20,141 nt of DNA from Bacillota bacterium (lineage in GTDB: Bacteria; Bacillota; Clostridia; Christensenellales; UMGS416): assembly GCA_023428265.1 (NCBI GenBank), contig JAEYYW010000138.1, positions 1-20,141 on the forward strand. The letters run 5' to 3'. Position numbers and translations under genes: made by a program. Numbering within the stretch: the first letter of the stretch is position 1; each line of letters starts with the position of its first letter. Shown here in pieces: positions 6,874 through 13,885 of this stretch. Below the pieces are notes generated by a model. That model saw only the letters and a program-made list of their open reading frames with translations, ran no database searches and was not told the DNA's origin.

Positions 6874-6960
6874 GCCGAAGTGGTGGAATGGCAGACGCGG
6901 CGGACTCAAAATCCGTTATGTGATGAGCATGTGTGGGTTCAAGTCCCACCTTCGGCACCA
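6874..6960 (+). tRNA. tRNA-Leu (anticodon CAA)
   Basis: A class II tRNA. The acceptor stem GCCGAAG (6874-6880) pairs with CTTCGGC (6950-6956), followed by discriminator A and an encoded CCA (6958-6960). The anticodon loop CTCAAAA gives anticodon CAA, which reads UUG. A long variable arm (about 6915-6932) is present, as expected for leucine. The T arm is GTGGG-TTCAAGT-CCCAC. Confidence 0.95.
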
Positions 6961-6970
6961 AATAGAAAGA

Positions 6971-6995
6971 CCCGACCCTCGCGGTCGGGTTTTTC
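6971..6995 (+). terminator. Rho-independent terminator of tRNA-Leu
   Basis: ACCCGACC (6971-6978) pairs with GGTCGGGT (6984-6991) around a five-base loop, followed by a run of T (6991-6995). It lies ten bases after the tRNA. Confidence 0.9.
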
Positions 6996-7000
6996 ATTTG

Positions 7001-7024
7001 CCTGGGGGACTTGAACCCACGCAA
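7001..7024 (-). other. Inverted tRNA T-arm remnant
   Basis: Read on the minus strand, GTGGGTTCAAGTCCC (7021-7007) is identical over 15 bases to the T arm of the tRNA-Leu just upstream (6933-6947), in opposite orientation. No matching 5' acceptor strand, anticodon arm or CCA is found, so it is a fragment, not a gene. Confidence 0.4.
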
Positions 7025-7131
7025 CAGCAAGTGCGGGCTATTTGCTACGAAGGGCAATCAACCGATTAACTATATACGGCAGGCGCAAGCCAGAATGAGG
7101 CAAATGCCCGAGGATATCTCTTGGAAGGTAG

Positions 7132-7162
7132 TTGACTCTTCCGTTGGGGAACAGTCTATATT
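7132..7162 (+). promoter_or_regulatory. MerR-type promoter with 19-bp spacer and dyad operator
   Basis: TTGACT (7132-7137) and TATATT (7157-7162) are 19 bases apart, the overlong spacing typical of promoters activated by MerR-family proteins. Within the spacer GACTCTTCC (7134-7142) and GGAACAGTC (7148-7156) form an inverted repeat matching at 8 of 9 positions around a five-base centre. It lies 30 bases before a merR-like gene, which points to autoregulation. Confidence 0.75.
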
Positions 7163-7192
7163 ATTCTCAGATGGACGGAAGGAGAATTACCG

Positions 7193-8146
7193 ATGAGTGA
7201 GTTGGTGAAAATCAGGGATGTATCCACCAAATACGACATATCTGCTCGTACACTCCGCTATTATGAGGATATGGGGTTAATCAAAAGCACCCGAAGCGAT
7301 GATTATGCCTACAGGCTATATGATGAAGCTGCTGTAAAGCGGTTGGAACAGATATTGATCTTGCGCAAACTGAACATCAAAATTGTTGATATACAACGCA
7401 TATTCAACACCTCTGGCTCTGAGATTGTTTTGGAGGTGCTTGGCAAAAAAGTTGACGACATCGATGAAGAAGTCTCTCTTCTGCATGAACTGAAAGACAT
7501 CATTCTAGACTTTATCCATCAAATCGAGCAAGCCGATTTTGGCAAAGAATCAGATGTCAAGCTGCTTTATGAAAAGGCAAAGGAAATAGAAACGCAGATC
7601 AACAATGTAGACTATAACGGCAACCCATCCAATGTGAATCGATTGTTGACCGCTGCTGAGAAAGTGGAACGGGAGCCGGACATTCTGATCGTTGAAATGC
7701 CGCCTTGCCGCATGGTCACTTCGGGGTTGGCTGATGAAGATGAGCTTAACCGATTCGATGCCATGTGGATGCGTCTCGGTTCGCGTATCGCTGACAAAAT
7801 AAACCCCCGTGACTTTATGTATTACGATGAAGAGCAGAAAAAGAGCGTCTGGTTGTATATGCTCGAAGACTGGATGACCAAATCAGACACCGAGGGGTAT
7901 GAAATTATCACATTCGGCGGCGGCCTATTTGCGGCAGCGACTGCAGACAGCTGGGAATTCAGTGAATATCAGCGGGTGCACAGAGGTATCGTGGCATGGC
8001 TCGCACGGCAAGAGCATTTGGAGCTCGACGAAACTTCAACCCGCCATATGCTATACCATTTTGCCGGACCGCACTCGGCGCAGATGAAGGAGTGGAATTA
8101 TGGCAAAGTGCGTTATTTTGTGCCAATAAAACTAAAGGCAAAATAA
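7193..8146 (+). CDS. MerR family transcriptional regulator with C-terminal effector-binding domain
   Basis: A 317-residue regulator. Residues 1-70 are a winged helix of the MerR type: VKIRDVSTKYDISARTLRYYEDMGLI followed by YRLYDEAAVKRLEQI. A dimerisation helix spans about 75-145. The remaining 165 residues (about 155-317) look like a GyrI/BmrR-type ligand-binding fold, with DILIVEMPPCRMV at the start and KVRYFVPIKL at the end. Such proteins bind small hydrophobic or cationic compounds and twist an overlong promoter into an active form. The start is supported by AAGGAG eight bases upstream, and the gene sits behind a matching operator. It is clearly more AT-rich than its neighbours, which suggests transfer. 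No obvious target gene follows; the next gene is convergent. Confidence 0.87.
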   Translation: MSELVKIRDVSTKYDISARTLRYYEDMGLIKSTRSDDYAYRLYDEAAVKRLEQILILRKLNIKIVDIQRIFNTSGSEIVLEVLGKKVDDIDEEVSLLHELKDIILDFIHQIEQADFGKESDVKLLYEKAKEIETQINNVDYNGNPSNVNRLLTAAEKVEREPDILIVEMPPCRMVTSGLADEDELNRFDAMWMRLGSRIADKINPRDFMYYDEEQKKSVWLYMLEDWMTKSDTEGYEIITFGGGLFAAATADSWEFSEYQRVHRGIVAWLARQEHLELDETSTRHMLYHFAGPHSAQMKEWNYGKVRYFVPIKLKAK

Positions 8147-8171
8147 CAGCGAATCAGGCACAGCTGATGCC

Positions 8172-8726
8172 TCAATCCGGATACTGCGCCCTGATTCCAC
8201 CGATATACTTCGGGCGTGTACGCGCCATCACCAGGTTTGCAGATCCGATGGATTTGATCTCACCACGCACCGGCACCGCCACAGGCCGAAGATGCATGCC
8301 GATCAACGTGTCACCGATGTCCATTCCCGCATGGGCGCCGATGGACTCCACCATGACAGGATCACTCAGCAAGTCATAATATGCCGCACCGCAGGCGCCG
8401 CCGGCATGGAGCACCGGGCGTGCGTAAACAATTGTCAGCCCCATGCGCTCCGCCGTCTCCCGCGGGATCACAACGGCTCTGTTCAGGTGTTCGCAGCAGC
8501 CAACCGCCAGCACAACGCCAAGAGGAGCAAGCTTTTCCACCAACGCGGACACAATGGCACTGCCGATCTCCTGGCTGGATGCCGAGCCGATGGGGCTGCC
8601 TGCAACCTCGCTGGTGCTGGCACCCAACACCAGCACATCACCGGGCTTCAACCCGGAGACGGCAAGAAGAGCGTCTGCCGCAACGTGCAGGGAGCGCCTG
8701 ATATCACATAAAAAACGTTCGTCCAT
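8172..8726 (-). CDS. ywlG: UPF0340/TIGR01440 family protein, YwlG-like
   Basis: A 184-residue protein matching the UPF0340 (DUF436) family, typified by Bacillus subtilis YwlG. Recognisable parts are PGDVLVLGASTSEVAG near residue 30, IGSASSQEIG at about 46-55, and VGCCEHLNRAVVIPRE at about 75-90. GGACGAAYYDLLSDPVMVE, an HAGMDIGDTLIGMHL segment and a C-terminal TRPKYIGG complete the family pattern. The length is normal. The function is unknown; the paired cysteine-histidine segment hints at metal or cofactor binding, but that is conjecture. The start is supported by AGGAG seven bases upstream. The gene converges on the MerR gene with 25 bases between the stops. Confidence 0.87.
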   Translation of the reverse strand: MDERFLCDIRRSLHVAADALLAVSGLKPGDVLVLGASTSEVAGSPIGSASSQEIGSAIVSALVEKLAPLGVVLAVGCCEHLNRAVVIPRETAERMGLTIVYARPVLHAGGACGAAYYDLLSDPVMVESIGAHAGMDIGDTLIGMHLRPVAVPVRGEIKSIGSANLVMARTRPKYIGGIRAQYPD

Positions 8727-8774
8727 TGTCTACTCCTGAAGCCTGCAGCGGATAAAACCCACAGGCTGGAAATC

Positions 8775-8804
8775 ATCATACATCATGATTCGGATCCGTG
8801 TAAA
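8775..8804 (-). promoter_or_regulatory. Possible sigma-A promoter of the ywlG-like gene
   Basis: Minus strand TTTACA (8804-8799) and TATGAT (8780-8775) with an 18-base spacer, about 50 bases before the ATG. Confidence 0.4.
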
Positions 8805-8989
8805 TATCCTGCGGAGTCTGCCACGCAGCCACTCCGCACATGATCCGCGCTCACCTCCACCGAACCGGCAGAGTCATACACTCGCCCATCGCCTCATATT
8901 GCCTTCCTTGCCCTCCCATACGCCCAGAAACACCATTGCCGGTCGGACAGCTTCCTGCTCAGCCTTTAAGGATCATCATGATATTCTCT
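8805..8989. other. Intergenic stretch with one inverted repeat, no gene seen
   Basis: Between the ywlG-like promoter and the tRNA-Arg promoter I find no credible gene. TGCGGAGT (8810-8817) and ACTCCGCA (8831-8838) form a perfect 8-bp inverted repeat with a 13-base loop and no T-run. Nothing else stands out. Confidence 0.5.
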
Positions 8990-8997
8990 TTGACTTA

Positions 8998-9026
8998 TTG
9001 ACTTTCTGGCGTCAAGCCATTATAAT
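8998..9026 (+). promoter_or_regulatory. Sigma-A promoter of tRNA-Arg
   Basis: TTGACT (8998-9003), a 17-base spacer and a perfect TATAAT (9021-9026). A second TTGACT lies at 8990-8995. The start would be near 9033, leaving a leader of about 58 bases before the tRNA. Confidence 0.75.
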
Positions 9027-9090
9027 CTCTCAGGTCAGGATATTGATCCGGCAGGATGCACCGCAATCCGCAGATCAATCCATATGGCGT

Positions 9091-9167
9091 GTGCCCGTAG
9101 CTCAGCTGGATAGAGTGCTTGACTACGAATCAAGAGGTCACAGGTTCGAATCCTGTCGGGCACGCCA
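9091..9167 (+). tRNA. tRNA-Arg (anticodon ACG)
   Basis: Acceptor stem GTGCCCG (9091-9097) pairs with CGGGCAC (9157-9163), followed by discriminator G and an encoded CCA (9165-9167). The anticodon arm CTTGA-CTACGAA-TCAAG gives anticodon ACG, whose A34 is normally converted to inosine. The T arm is ACAGG-TTCGAAT-CCTGT. Confidence 0.96.
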
Positions 9168-9171
9168 AGAA

Positions 9172-9204
9172 AACCCTGGGAACCATAAAGTTCCCGGGGT
9201 TTTT
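9172..9204 (+). terminator. Rho-independent terminator of tRNA-Arg
   Basis: AACCCTGGGAAC (9172-9183) pairs with GTTCCCGGGGTT (9190-9201), with one mispaired position, around CATAAA. A run of T follows (to 9204). Confidence 0.88.
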
Positions 9205-9345
9205 GCTTTTTGGTTTTTCTTTGTGACAGCAACATTTGGACTCTATTTGATCTCTGTTCCTCCGAAACGGCTATTGGCCGTTGAACACATCCGTGGCTGG
9301 ATACCATTCCATTCATCGGAAACACTAATCACGGAGGTGTTTCTC

Positions 9346-10113
9346 ATGATTGCGCGCAAGTCGGTGATTGCCTTTGGTATGGTCGCAATACCAATCGCCA
9401 TGTATGTGGCCACACAGGATAACGACATCCATTTCAACCAACTGCACAAGGAAGACAACAGCCGCATCCGCTACAAGAAAACCTGCGCCCATTGCGGCAA
9501 GGAGATCTCGTCGCAGGATATTGTGAAGGGCTTTGAGTATGACGAAGACAAATATGTCGTCGTCACCGATGAGGAGATTGAGAAAATCAAGACAGAAAAG
9601 GAAAAGTCCATACAAATCCTGCACTTTGCGCAATTGGATCAGATCTCCCCTGTTTATTATGACAAAACCTATCAGGCGGTGCCGGAAGCCGGCGGCGAGA
9701 AGGCATTTGAGCTGCTGCGCGCCGCGCTGATGGCTGAGCAGAAAATTGCCATTGGCAAGGCGGTGATGGGCACCAGAGACACACTGATGGCCATCATCCC
9801 CAGAGAAGACGGCGTGCTGATCTCCACGATGTTTTTCGCTGACGAGGTGCGTGAGCTGCAACGGCAATATGCCAAGCCGGATGTCTCCGACCAGGAGCTG
9901 AACATGGCCAAGGTGCTGATCAACTCCATGGACACGCCTTTTGACCCGGCCAAGTATCAGGATGAATACCAGGTGAAGCTGCGGGCGCTTATCGAGACAA
10001 AAATCGCCGGCCGCGAAGTGGTTTCGGCGGAGCCGGAGAGCGCCGGCAAGGTCATCGACCTGATGGAAGCGCTGAAGGCCAGCATTGAAAAAGCAAGAAA
10101 AGAGCCGGCATAA
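9346..10113 (+). CDS. ku: Ku protein (bacterial non-homologous end joining)
   Basis: A 255-residue Ku homologue. It begins with the conserved FGMVAIPIAMY segment (about residues 10-20). A CAHCGKEI pair of cysteines follows (about 47-54), then DIVKGFEYDEDKYVVVTDEEIE, GKAVMGTRDTLMAI and LISTMFFADEVRE, all hallmarks of the bacterial Ku core. The tail after about 235 is short and lysine-rich. Ku forms a homodimeric ring that threads onto broken DNA ends and recruits LigD. The frame is open much further upstream, through the tRNA-Arg, but ATG 9346 has a strong ACGGAGG site nine bases before it and begins exactly where homology begins. LigD follows after three bases. A short inverted repeat (9266-9282) lies upstream; no clear promoter was recognised. 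Confidence 0.95.
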   Translation: MIARKSVIAFGMVAIPIAMYVATQDNDIHFNQLHKEDNSRIRYKKTCAHCGKEISSQDIVKGFEYDEDKYVVVTDEEIEKIKTEKEKSIQILHFAQLDQISPVYYDKTYQAVPEAGGEKAFELLRAALMAEQKIAIGKAVMGTRDTLMAIIPREDGVLISTMFFADEVRELQRQYAKPDVSDQELNMAKVLINSMDTPFDPAKYQDEYQVKLRALIETKIAGREVVSAEPESAGKVIDLMEALKASIEKARKEPA

Positions 10114-10116
10114 CCG

Positions 10117-12552
10117 ATGGCCGGGCAGCTGACCACCTACAACAGCAGGCGGGATTTCCGCAAGACTCCCGAGCCGGAAGGCGGCGAAACACTGCTTGCG
10201 GATGGCTTGCGGTTTGCCGTGCAGCACCACATGGCGCGCAGGGATCATTTTGATCTGCGCCTGGAGTGGGGCGGCGTGCTGCTGAGCTGGGCGGTGCCGA
10301 AGGGGCCGTCTTTCAACACCCGTGATAAGAGGCTTGCGGTGCGGGTGGAAGACCACCCAATGGAATACAGGCACTTTGAGGGCACAATCCCCCAGGGGGA
10401 ATACGGCGGCGGAACCGTGATGCTCTGGGATGAAGGCGTGTGGGAGCCGCAGGGCGATGTGGACGCCGGGCTGCAGAAGGGCGCGCTGAAGTTTGTGCTG
10501 GACGGCAGGCGCCTGAAAGGGAAATGGGCGTTGGTGCGGCTGGAAGAAGCCGGGCAGAGCAAGGAAAACTGGCTTCTGCTCAAGGAGAAGGACAGCTATG
10601 CCCAGCCGGAAAGCGGCATTGAGGGCTTTACACACAGCATTCGCACCGGGCGCTCGATGGAGCAGATTGGAGCCGGCGGAAACGCTGCCATCACCCGCAA
10701 CCCATTTGATCAAACGGAGCTCCAGCTGGCCCGGCTTGCCGCAAAGGCACCCGAAGGAGACGGCTGGCTCTTTGAGCTCAAGTATGACGGCTACCGCATC
10801 GTTGCCTTTCTGGAAGGCAATGCCGCCCGGTTGGTCTCCAGAAACGGCCACGATTATGCCGGGCGCTTCCGGCCGCTGGCTTCCGCGCTGCTGGATCTGG
10901 CTGCCGGGCGGGCGATGGTGCTCGATGGTGAAGCGGCTGTTCTCGACGGAGAGGGCAAAACCGACTTTCAAGCGCTGCAGAACTATCTGCGGCAACGGCG
11001 AGCCGGCAGCCTGGTGTATCTTGCGTTTGACCTGCTGGCGCTGGACGGGCAGGACCTGCGGGGTCTTCCGCTGACCGAGCGCAAGGAGAAGCTCCGGCAG
11101 CTGATGGAAAACGTACCTCCCAGCCTGCACTACAGCCGCCATGTGCAGGGCAACGGGCAGGAGTGCTTCGCCGCCGCCTGCCGCCTGGGGATGGAGGGAG
11201 TTGTGGGCAAACGGGCCGACTCTCCCTATCGTGGCGGCAGAAATGGCGACTGGATCAAGGTGAAATGCCAGAAGAGGCAGGAGCTTGTGGTGGGAGGCTT
11301 CACGCAGACCGGTAAGACCGCAGGTGTCAGCGCGCTTCTGCTGGGTATTTATGACAATGGGGAGCTGGTGTATGCCGGCAGGGCGGGCACCGGCTTCACC
11401 GACGGGCATCGGAAAGACCTGGAGCGGGAGCTTCAGAGCCTGATCCGGGCCAATCCCCCGTTTCAAACGCCTCCAAAACCCCGAGCAGGCGAAAGCATGA
11501 TCTGGCTGGAACCAAAGTTCGCAGCCGAGGTGCAGTTCGCCGAGTGGACGGAAGACGGGCGGCTGCGCCAGGCCAGCTTCAAGGGGTTGCGGGCCGACAA
11601 AGATCCCAAAGAAATCCGCCGGGAAGCGCCCCATGAAGAGCTGCCGCCGGAGGAACACCCCGAGGAGGAGGAAGCACCGATGGAACCAAACACCAACGGG
11701 CTTGTGTTGGAAGGGGTCAAAATCACCAACCCGGACAAGGTGATATTTGACGACCCCGTTGTGACCAAAGCCGATGTAGCCCGTTATTACGCACAGGTTT
11801 CACAGCGCATGCTGCCCTATGTGGCCAACCGCGTGCTGAGCATCGTGCGCTGCCCAAAGGGCATTTCGCAGGCCTGTTTTTACAAAAAGCACCCAGGGCC
11901 GGAGAGCAAGGGCATCGTCACTGTGCCCATCGTCAACAGCGAAGGGGTGGAAGAAGAATATTTCTGCATAAGAGACGCCGCCGGGCTGGTTGCCGAAGCC
12001 CAGATGGGCTCATTGGAGTTTCATATCTGGGGCAGCAAAGTGGACCGTCTTGAAATGCCCGATATGATGGTGTTTGATCTGGACCCCGACGAGGGGATGG
12101 ACCTGACAGGCGTGCGCCAGGGGGTGCTGGATCTCAGAGGAATCCTGGAAGAGCTTGGGCTGCGATCCTACCTCAAGACCAGCGGCGGAAAAGGATACCA
12201 TGTGGTGGTGCCCCTTCTCCCGGCTCCCTCATGGGATGCATTCCATGCCTTTGCCCGCAGAGTGGCAGAGGTGATGGAAGCCAAGTGGCCCGACCGCTAC
12301 ACGAGCAACGTCCGGAAAAACAAGCGCTCCGGCAAAACCTTCATAGACTGGATGCGCAACGGCCGGGGTGCCACCAGCATCGCTCCATACTCCATCCGGG
12401 CTCGCAAAGGGGCAGGAGTATCCATGCCCATTGCCTGGGAGGAACTGGACACAACGACGCCTTCCGGCATCGGCATGCAGGACGCATTGCGCCGGATTGC
12501 CGGGGAGGATCCCTGGGCTGGCTTTTTCCAAAACACACAGGGGTTGAAATGA
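10117..12552 (+). CDS. ligD: ATP-dependent DNA ligase LigD (phosphoesterase-ligase-polymerase)
   Basis: An 811-residue three-domain end-joining ligase. The 3'-phosphoesterase domain (about 30-150) keeps H38, H44, D46, R48, H80 and Y84, which line up with the known catalytic residues of Pseudomonas LigD at a constant offset. The ligase domain (about 200-500) has the nucleotidyl lysine in KYDGYR (K222), EGVVGK at 360-365 and WIKVK at 379-383. A Glu/Pro-rich linker (about 505-530) leads to the primase-like polymerase domain (about 535-800) with metal ligands D654 and D656 in FDLDPDEG, H695, and D744 in FIDWMRN. The domain order is that of Pseudomonas, not Mycobacterium. All three activities look intact. 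It lies three bases after ku and is probably translationally coupled. Confidence 0.96.
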   Translation: MAGQLTTYNSRRDFRKTPEPEGGETLLADGLRFAVQHHMARRDHFDLRLEWGGVLLSWAVPKGPSFNTRDKRLAVRVEDHPMEYRHFEGTIPQGEYGGGTVMLWDEGVWEPQGDVDAGLQKGALKFVLDGRRLKGKWALVRLEEAGQSKENWLLLKEKDSYAQPESGIEGFTHSIRTGRSMEQIGAGGNAAITRNPFDQTELQLARLAAKAPEGDGWLFELKYDGYRIVAFLEGNAARLVSRNGHDYAGRFRPLASALLDLAAGRAMVLDGEAAVLDGEGKTDFQALQNYLRQRRAGSLVYLAFDLLALDGQDLRGLPLTERKEKLRQLMENVPPSLHYSRHVQGNGQECFAAACRLGMEGVVGKRADSPYRGGRNGDWIKVKCQKRQELVVGGFTQTGKTAGVSALLLGIYDNGELVYAGRAGTGFTDGHRKDLERELQSLIRANPPFQTPPKPRAGESMIWLEPKFAAEVQFAEWTEDGRLRQASFKGLRADKDPKEIRREAPHEELPPEEHPEEEEAPMEPNTNGLVLEGVKITNPDKVIFDDPVVTKADVARYYAQVSQRMLPYVANRVLSIVRCPKGISQACFYKKHPGPESKGIVTVPIVNSEGVEEEYFCIRDAAGLVAEAQMGSLEFHIWGSKVDRLEMPDMMVFDLDPDEGMDLTGVRQGVLDLRGILEELGLRSYLKTSGGKGYHVVVPLLPAPSWDAFHAFARRVAEVMEAKWPDRYTSNVRKNKRSGKTFIDWMRNGRGATSIAPYSIRARKGAGVSMPIAWEELDTTTPSGIGMQDALRRIAGEDPWAGFFQNTQGLK

Positions 12553-12575
12553 AAGTGGTCTCGCGTTTATGTATT

Positions 12576-12603
12576 GCCCCCAAGCAGGGCGCTGCTTAAG
12601 GGC
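12576..12603. terminator. Weak hairpin between convergent genes
   Basis: AAGCAG (12582-12587) and CTGCTT (12592-12597) form a stem that can extend through a two-base mismatch to GCCC/GGGC. It lies in the 57-base gap between the ligD stop and the convergent DUF4489-like gene and could serve both. There is no strong T-run. Confidence 0.35.
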
Positions 12604-12609
12604 TCGGCG

Positions 12610-13089
12610 TCAATCCTGATCCACAGCCAGCGCGCTCAGCGTGGCGTTGGTGATGGTCAGGCCAGGCGTGATGTCAATGATGGAGTTGGTGCTCAACTGC
12701 ACCGTGTAGGTGTAGCTGTCGGGCTCCAGGTTGACGTCAAAGAACTGGAACGAGAAAGCCTCCGATTCAAGCACATTGACCAGCGTGGCAAACGTGTAGG
12801 TCGAGCCCACCGGTGTGGCACCGTCGTCGGTGGCGCGCACGATCTGGAAGTTCAGCGTCACGGAGATGCCAAGGGGCAGGTTGACGATGCCGGTGAATGT
12901 GAGCAGCACGTTGGGCCTGGAAAATTCAGACACGTCAATCCCAGTGGAAACAACATTGAGCGGGGCGGCCAGCAACGTCGTAATGACCGGCAGCGGGCCG
13001 GCGCCGCCGGTGGATGCGCTCAGCACCACCTTTTGTGATTCGTTCCTCCAATTGGAGTCCGAATGTTCATTGCGGGAATAGTATGCCAT
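12610..13089 (-). CDS. DUF4489-like protein
   Basis: A 159-residue protein from the ATG at 13089, which is preceded by AGGTGAGGA; a GTG nine bases further upstream is less likely. After a polar start of about 25 residues the sequence is almost entirely short beta strands: VLLTFTGIVNLPLGISVTLNF, then GSTYTFATLVN, SFSFQFFDVNLEPDSYTYTV, and a closing NSIIDITPGLTITNATLSALAV. This resembles what I remember of the DUF4489 family of spore-forming Clostridia, whose function is unknown. There is no signal peptide or membrane segment. A structural role, for example in a spore or surface layer, is only a guess from the strand-rich, cysteine-free sequence. It stands alone, convergent with ligD. Confidence 0.65.
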   Translation of the reverse strand: MAYYSRNEHSDSNWRNESQKVVLSASTGGAGPLPVITTLLAAPLNVVSTGIDVSEFSRPNVLLTFTGIVNLPLGISVTLNFQIVRATDDGATPVGSTYTFATLVNVLESEAFSFQFFDVNLEPDSYTYTVQLSTNSIIDITPGLTITNATLSALAVDQD

Positions 13090-13123
13090 GGTCCTCACCT
13101 TGCCTTATAATCTCGAAGTCCTG

Positions 13124-13168
13124 CCGGGTATGGCAATACGGAAGGGAGATCAGCCGCGATATACCCGG
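13124..13168. promoter_or_regulatory. Inverted repeat upstream of the DUF4489-like gene
   Basis: CCGGGTAT (13124-13131) and ATACCCGG (13161-13168) are perfect 8-bp arms 29 bases apart, 35-80 bases before the start codon. They could be an operator or an mRNA leader stem. No convincing promoter was found in this gap. Confidence 0.3.
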
Positions 13169-13210
13169 ATGGTTCTTCTGCTATATCATATGAATGCAAC
13201 CGGAGGATGT

Positions 13211-13239
13211 GAAAAGCCCCGGTGCAAATGCACCGGGGC
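13211..13239 (-). terminator. Rho-independent terminator of the TetR operon
   Basis: A 10-bp perfect stem, GCCCCGGTGC (13216-13225) with GCACCGGGGC (13230-13239), around a four-base loop. On the minus strand it is followed by TTTT. It lies 48 bases after the TetR stop. Confidence 0.88.
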
Positions 13240-13286
13240 AGCAACTCCGCGCCGGATGCCGGCGCAATCTCAAGCGGTGAAAGACG

Positions 13287-13877
13287 TCACCGCAACAGGA
13301 ACGAACGGGCATATCTGCCGGTTGTGTCGCGCATCTGGGCCGCCAGGTCGGTTTGCCCGTCATGGAGGCACCAGTCGAAGATCACGCCGCGGGCCACCAC
13401 AAACAGCATTTCGGTTATCTGCGCAGCGTCCGGCTCCGGTGTGACCTCACCGCCCTGCTGGCCGATCCGCAGGATCTCCGTGAGCAGATCCTGCATGGCC
13501 CGGCCATGGGTGAGAAACATCCTGTTGGTCGGCACATAGAGGCTGCGCACCATTTCCAGCCCGTTTTGCAGCGCCAGGGCCGCATACCGGGCGAAATACT
13601 CCTCAATTCTCTGCGCGCATCTCATAGGATCCCGCATCAGCCGGGGCACATACTCGGTGAAGTATGCATCCCCCTGGCGAAACACCTCGCCCAGCAAATC
13701 AAGCTTGCTCTTGAAGTGGTGATAGAACGTGCCCACCGACACACCGGCCTTTTCGGCGATCTGCCCCACGGTCACATGGTCATACCCATAGCGGTTCATC
13801 AGGCGGACGCCGCAGCGGTAGATCCGGCCTTTGGTCGCGGCGGCCTGCCTGTCTCTGCTGGTCTGGTGCTTTGCCAT
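13287..13877 (-). CDS. TetR/AcrR family transcriptional regulator
   Basis: A 196-residue regulator with an N-terminal TetR helix-turn-helix (about residues 15-63): MNRYGYDHVTVGQIAEKAGV, then SVGTFYHHFKSKLDLL. The C-terminal two thirds are helical and would bind an unknown ligand. Such proteins are usually repressors of nearby genes and are released by a small molecule. It is the second gene after a flavin oxidoreductase. Its ribosome binding site AGGAGGGG overlaps the oxidoreductase stop codon, eight bases before its own ATG, so the two are surely cotranscribed. The simplest reading is a repressor of its own operon acting at the promoter near 15938-15966; no clear palindrome was found there to prove it. 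Confidence 0.9.
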   Translation of the reverse strand: MAKHQTSRDRQAAATKGRIYRCGVRLMNRYGYDHVTVGQIAEKAGVSVGTFYHHFKSKLDLLGEVFRQGDAYFTEYVPRLMRDPMRCAQRIEEYFARYAALALQNGLEMVRSLYVPTNRMFLTHGRAMQDLLTEILRIGQQGGEVTPEPDAAQITEMLFVVARGVIFDWCLHDGQTDLAAQMRDTTGRYARSFLLR

Positions 13878-13885
13878 GACCCCTC

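Noticed and set aside
6848..7057. A 69-codon frame on the minus strand across tRNA-Leu
   Set aside because: Its sequence (VGLEPTHAH, RGFKSP) is the familiar false protein produced by translating the antisense of a tRNA.
6997..7076. A complete second tRNA on the minus strand
   Set aside because: Only the T-arm part matches; acceptor 5' strand, anticodon arm and CCA could not be found.
8172..8726. Direct target gene for the neighbouring MerR regulator
   Set aside because: It is on the opposite strand with its own upstream region, and no 19-bp-spacer operator lies in front of it.
8785..9345. N-terminal extension of Ku by about 187 codons
   Set aside because: The extension would translate through tRNA-Arg and its terminator; the strong ribosome binding site and homology both begin at 9346.
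9325..11658. A 777-codon open frame on the minus strand opposite ku and ligD
   Set aside because: It is fully antisense to two genes with strong family matches. Its translation is rich in His, Leu, Gln and Arg without any domain, as expected from the reverse of GC-rich coding DNA.
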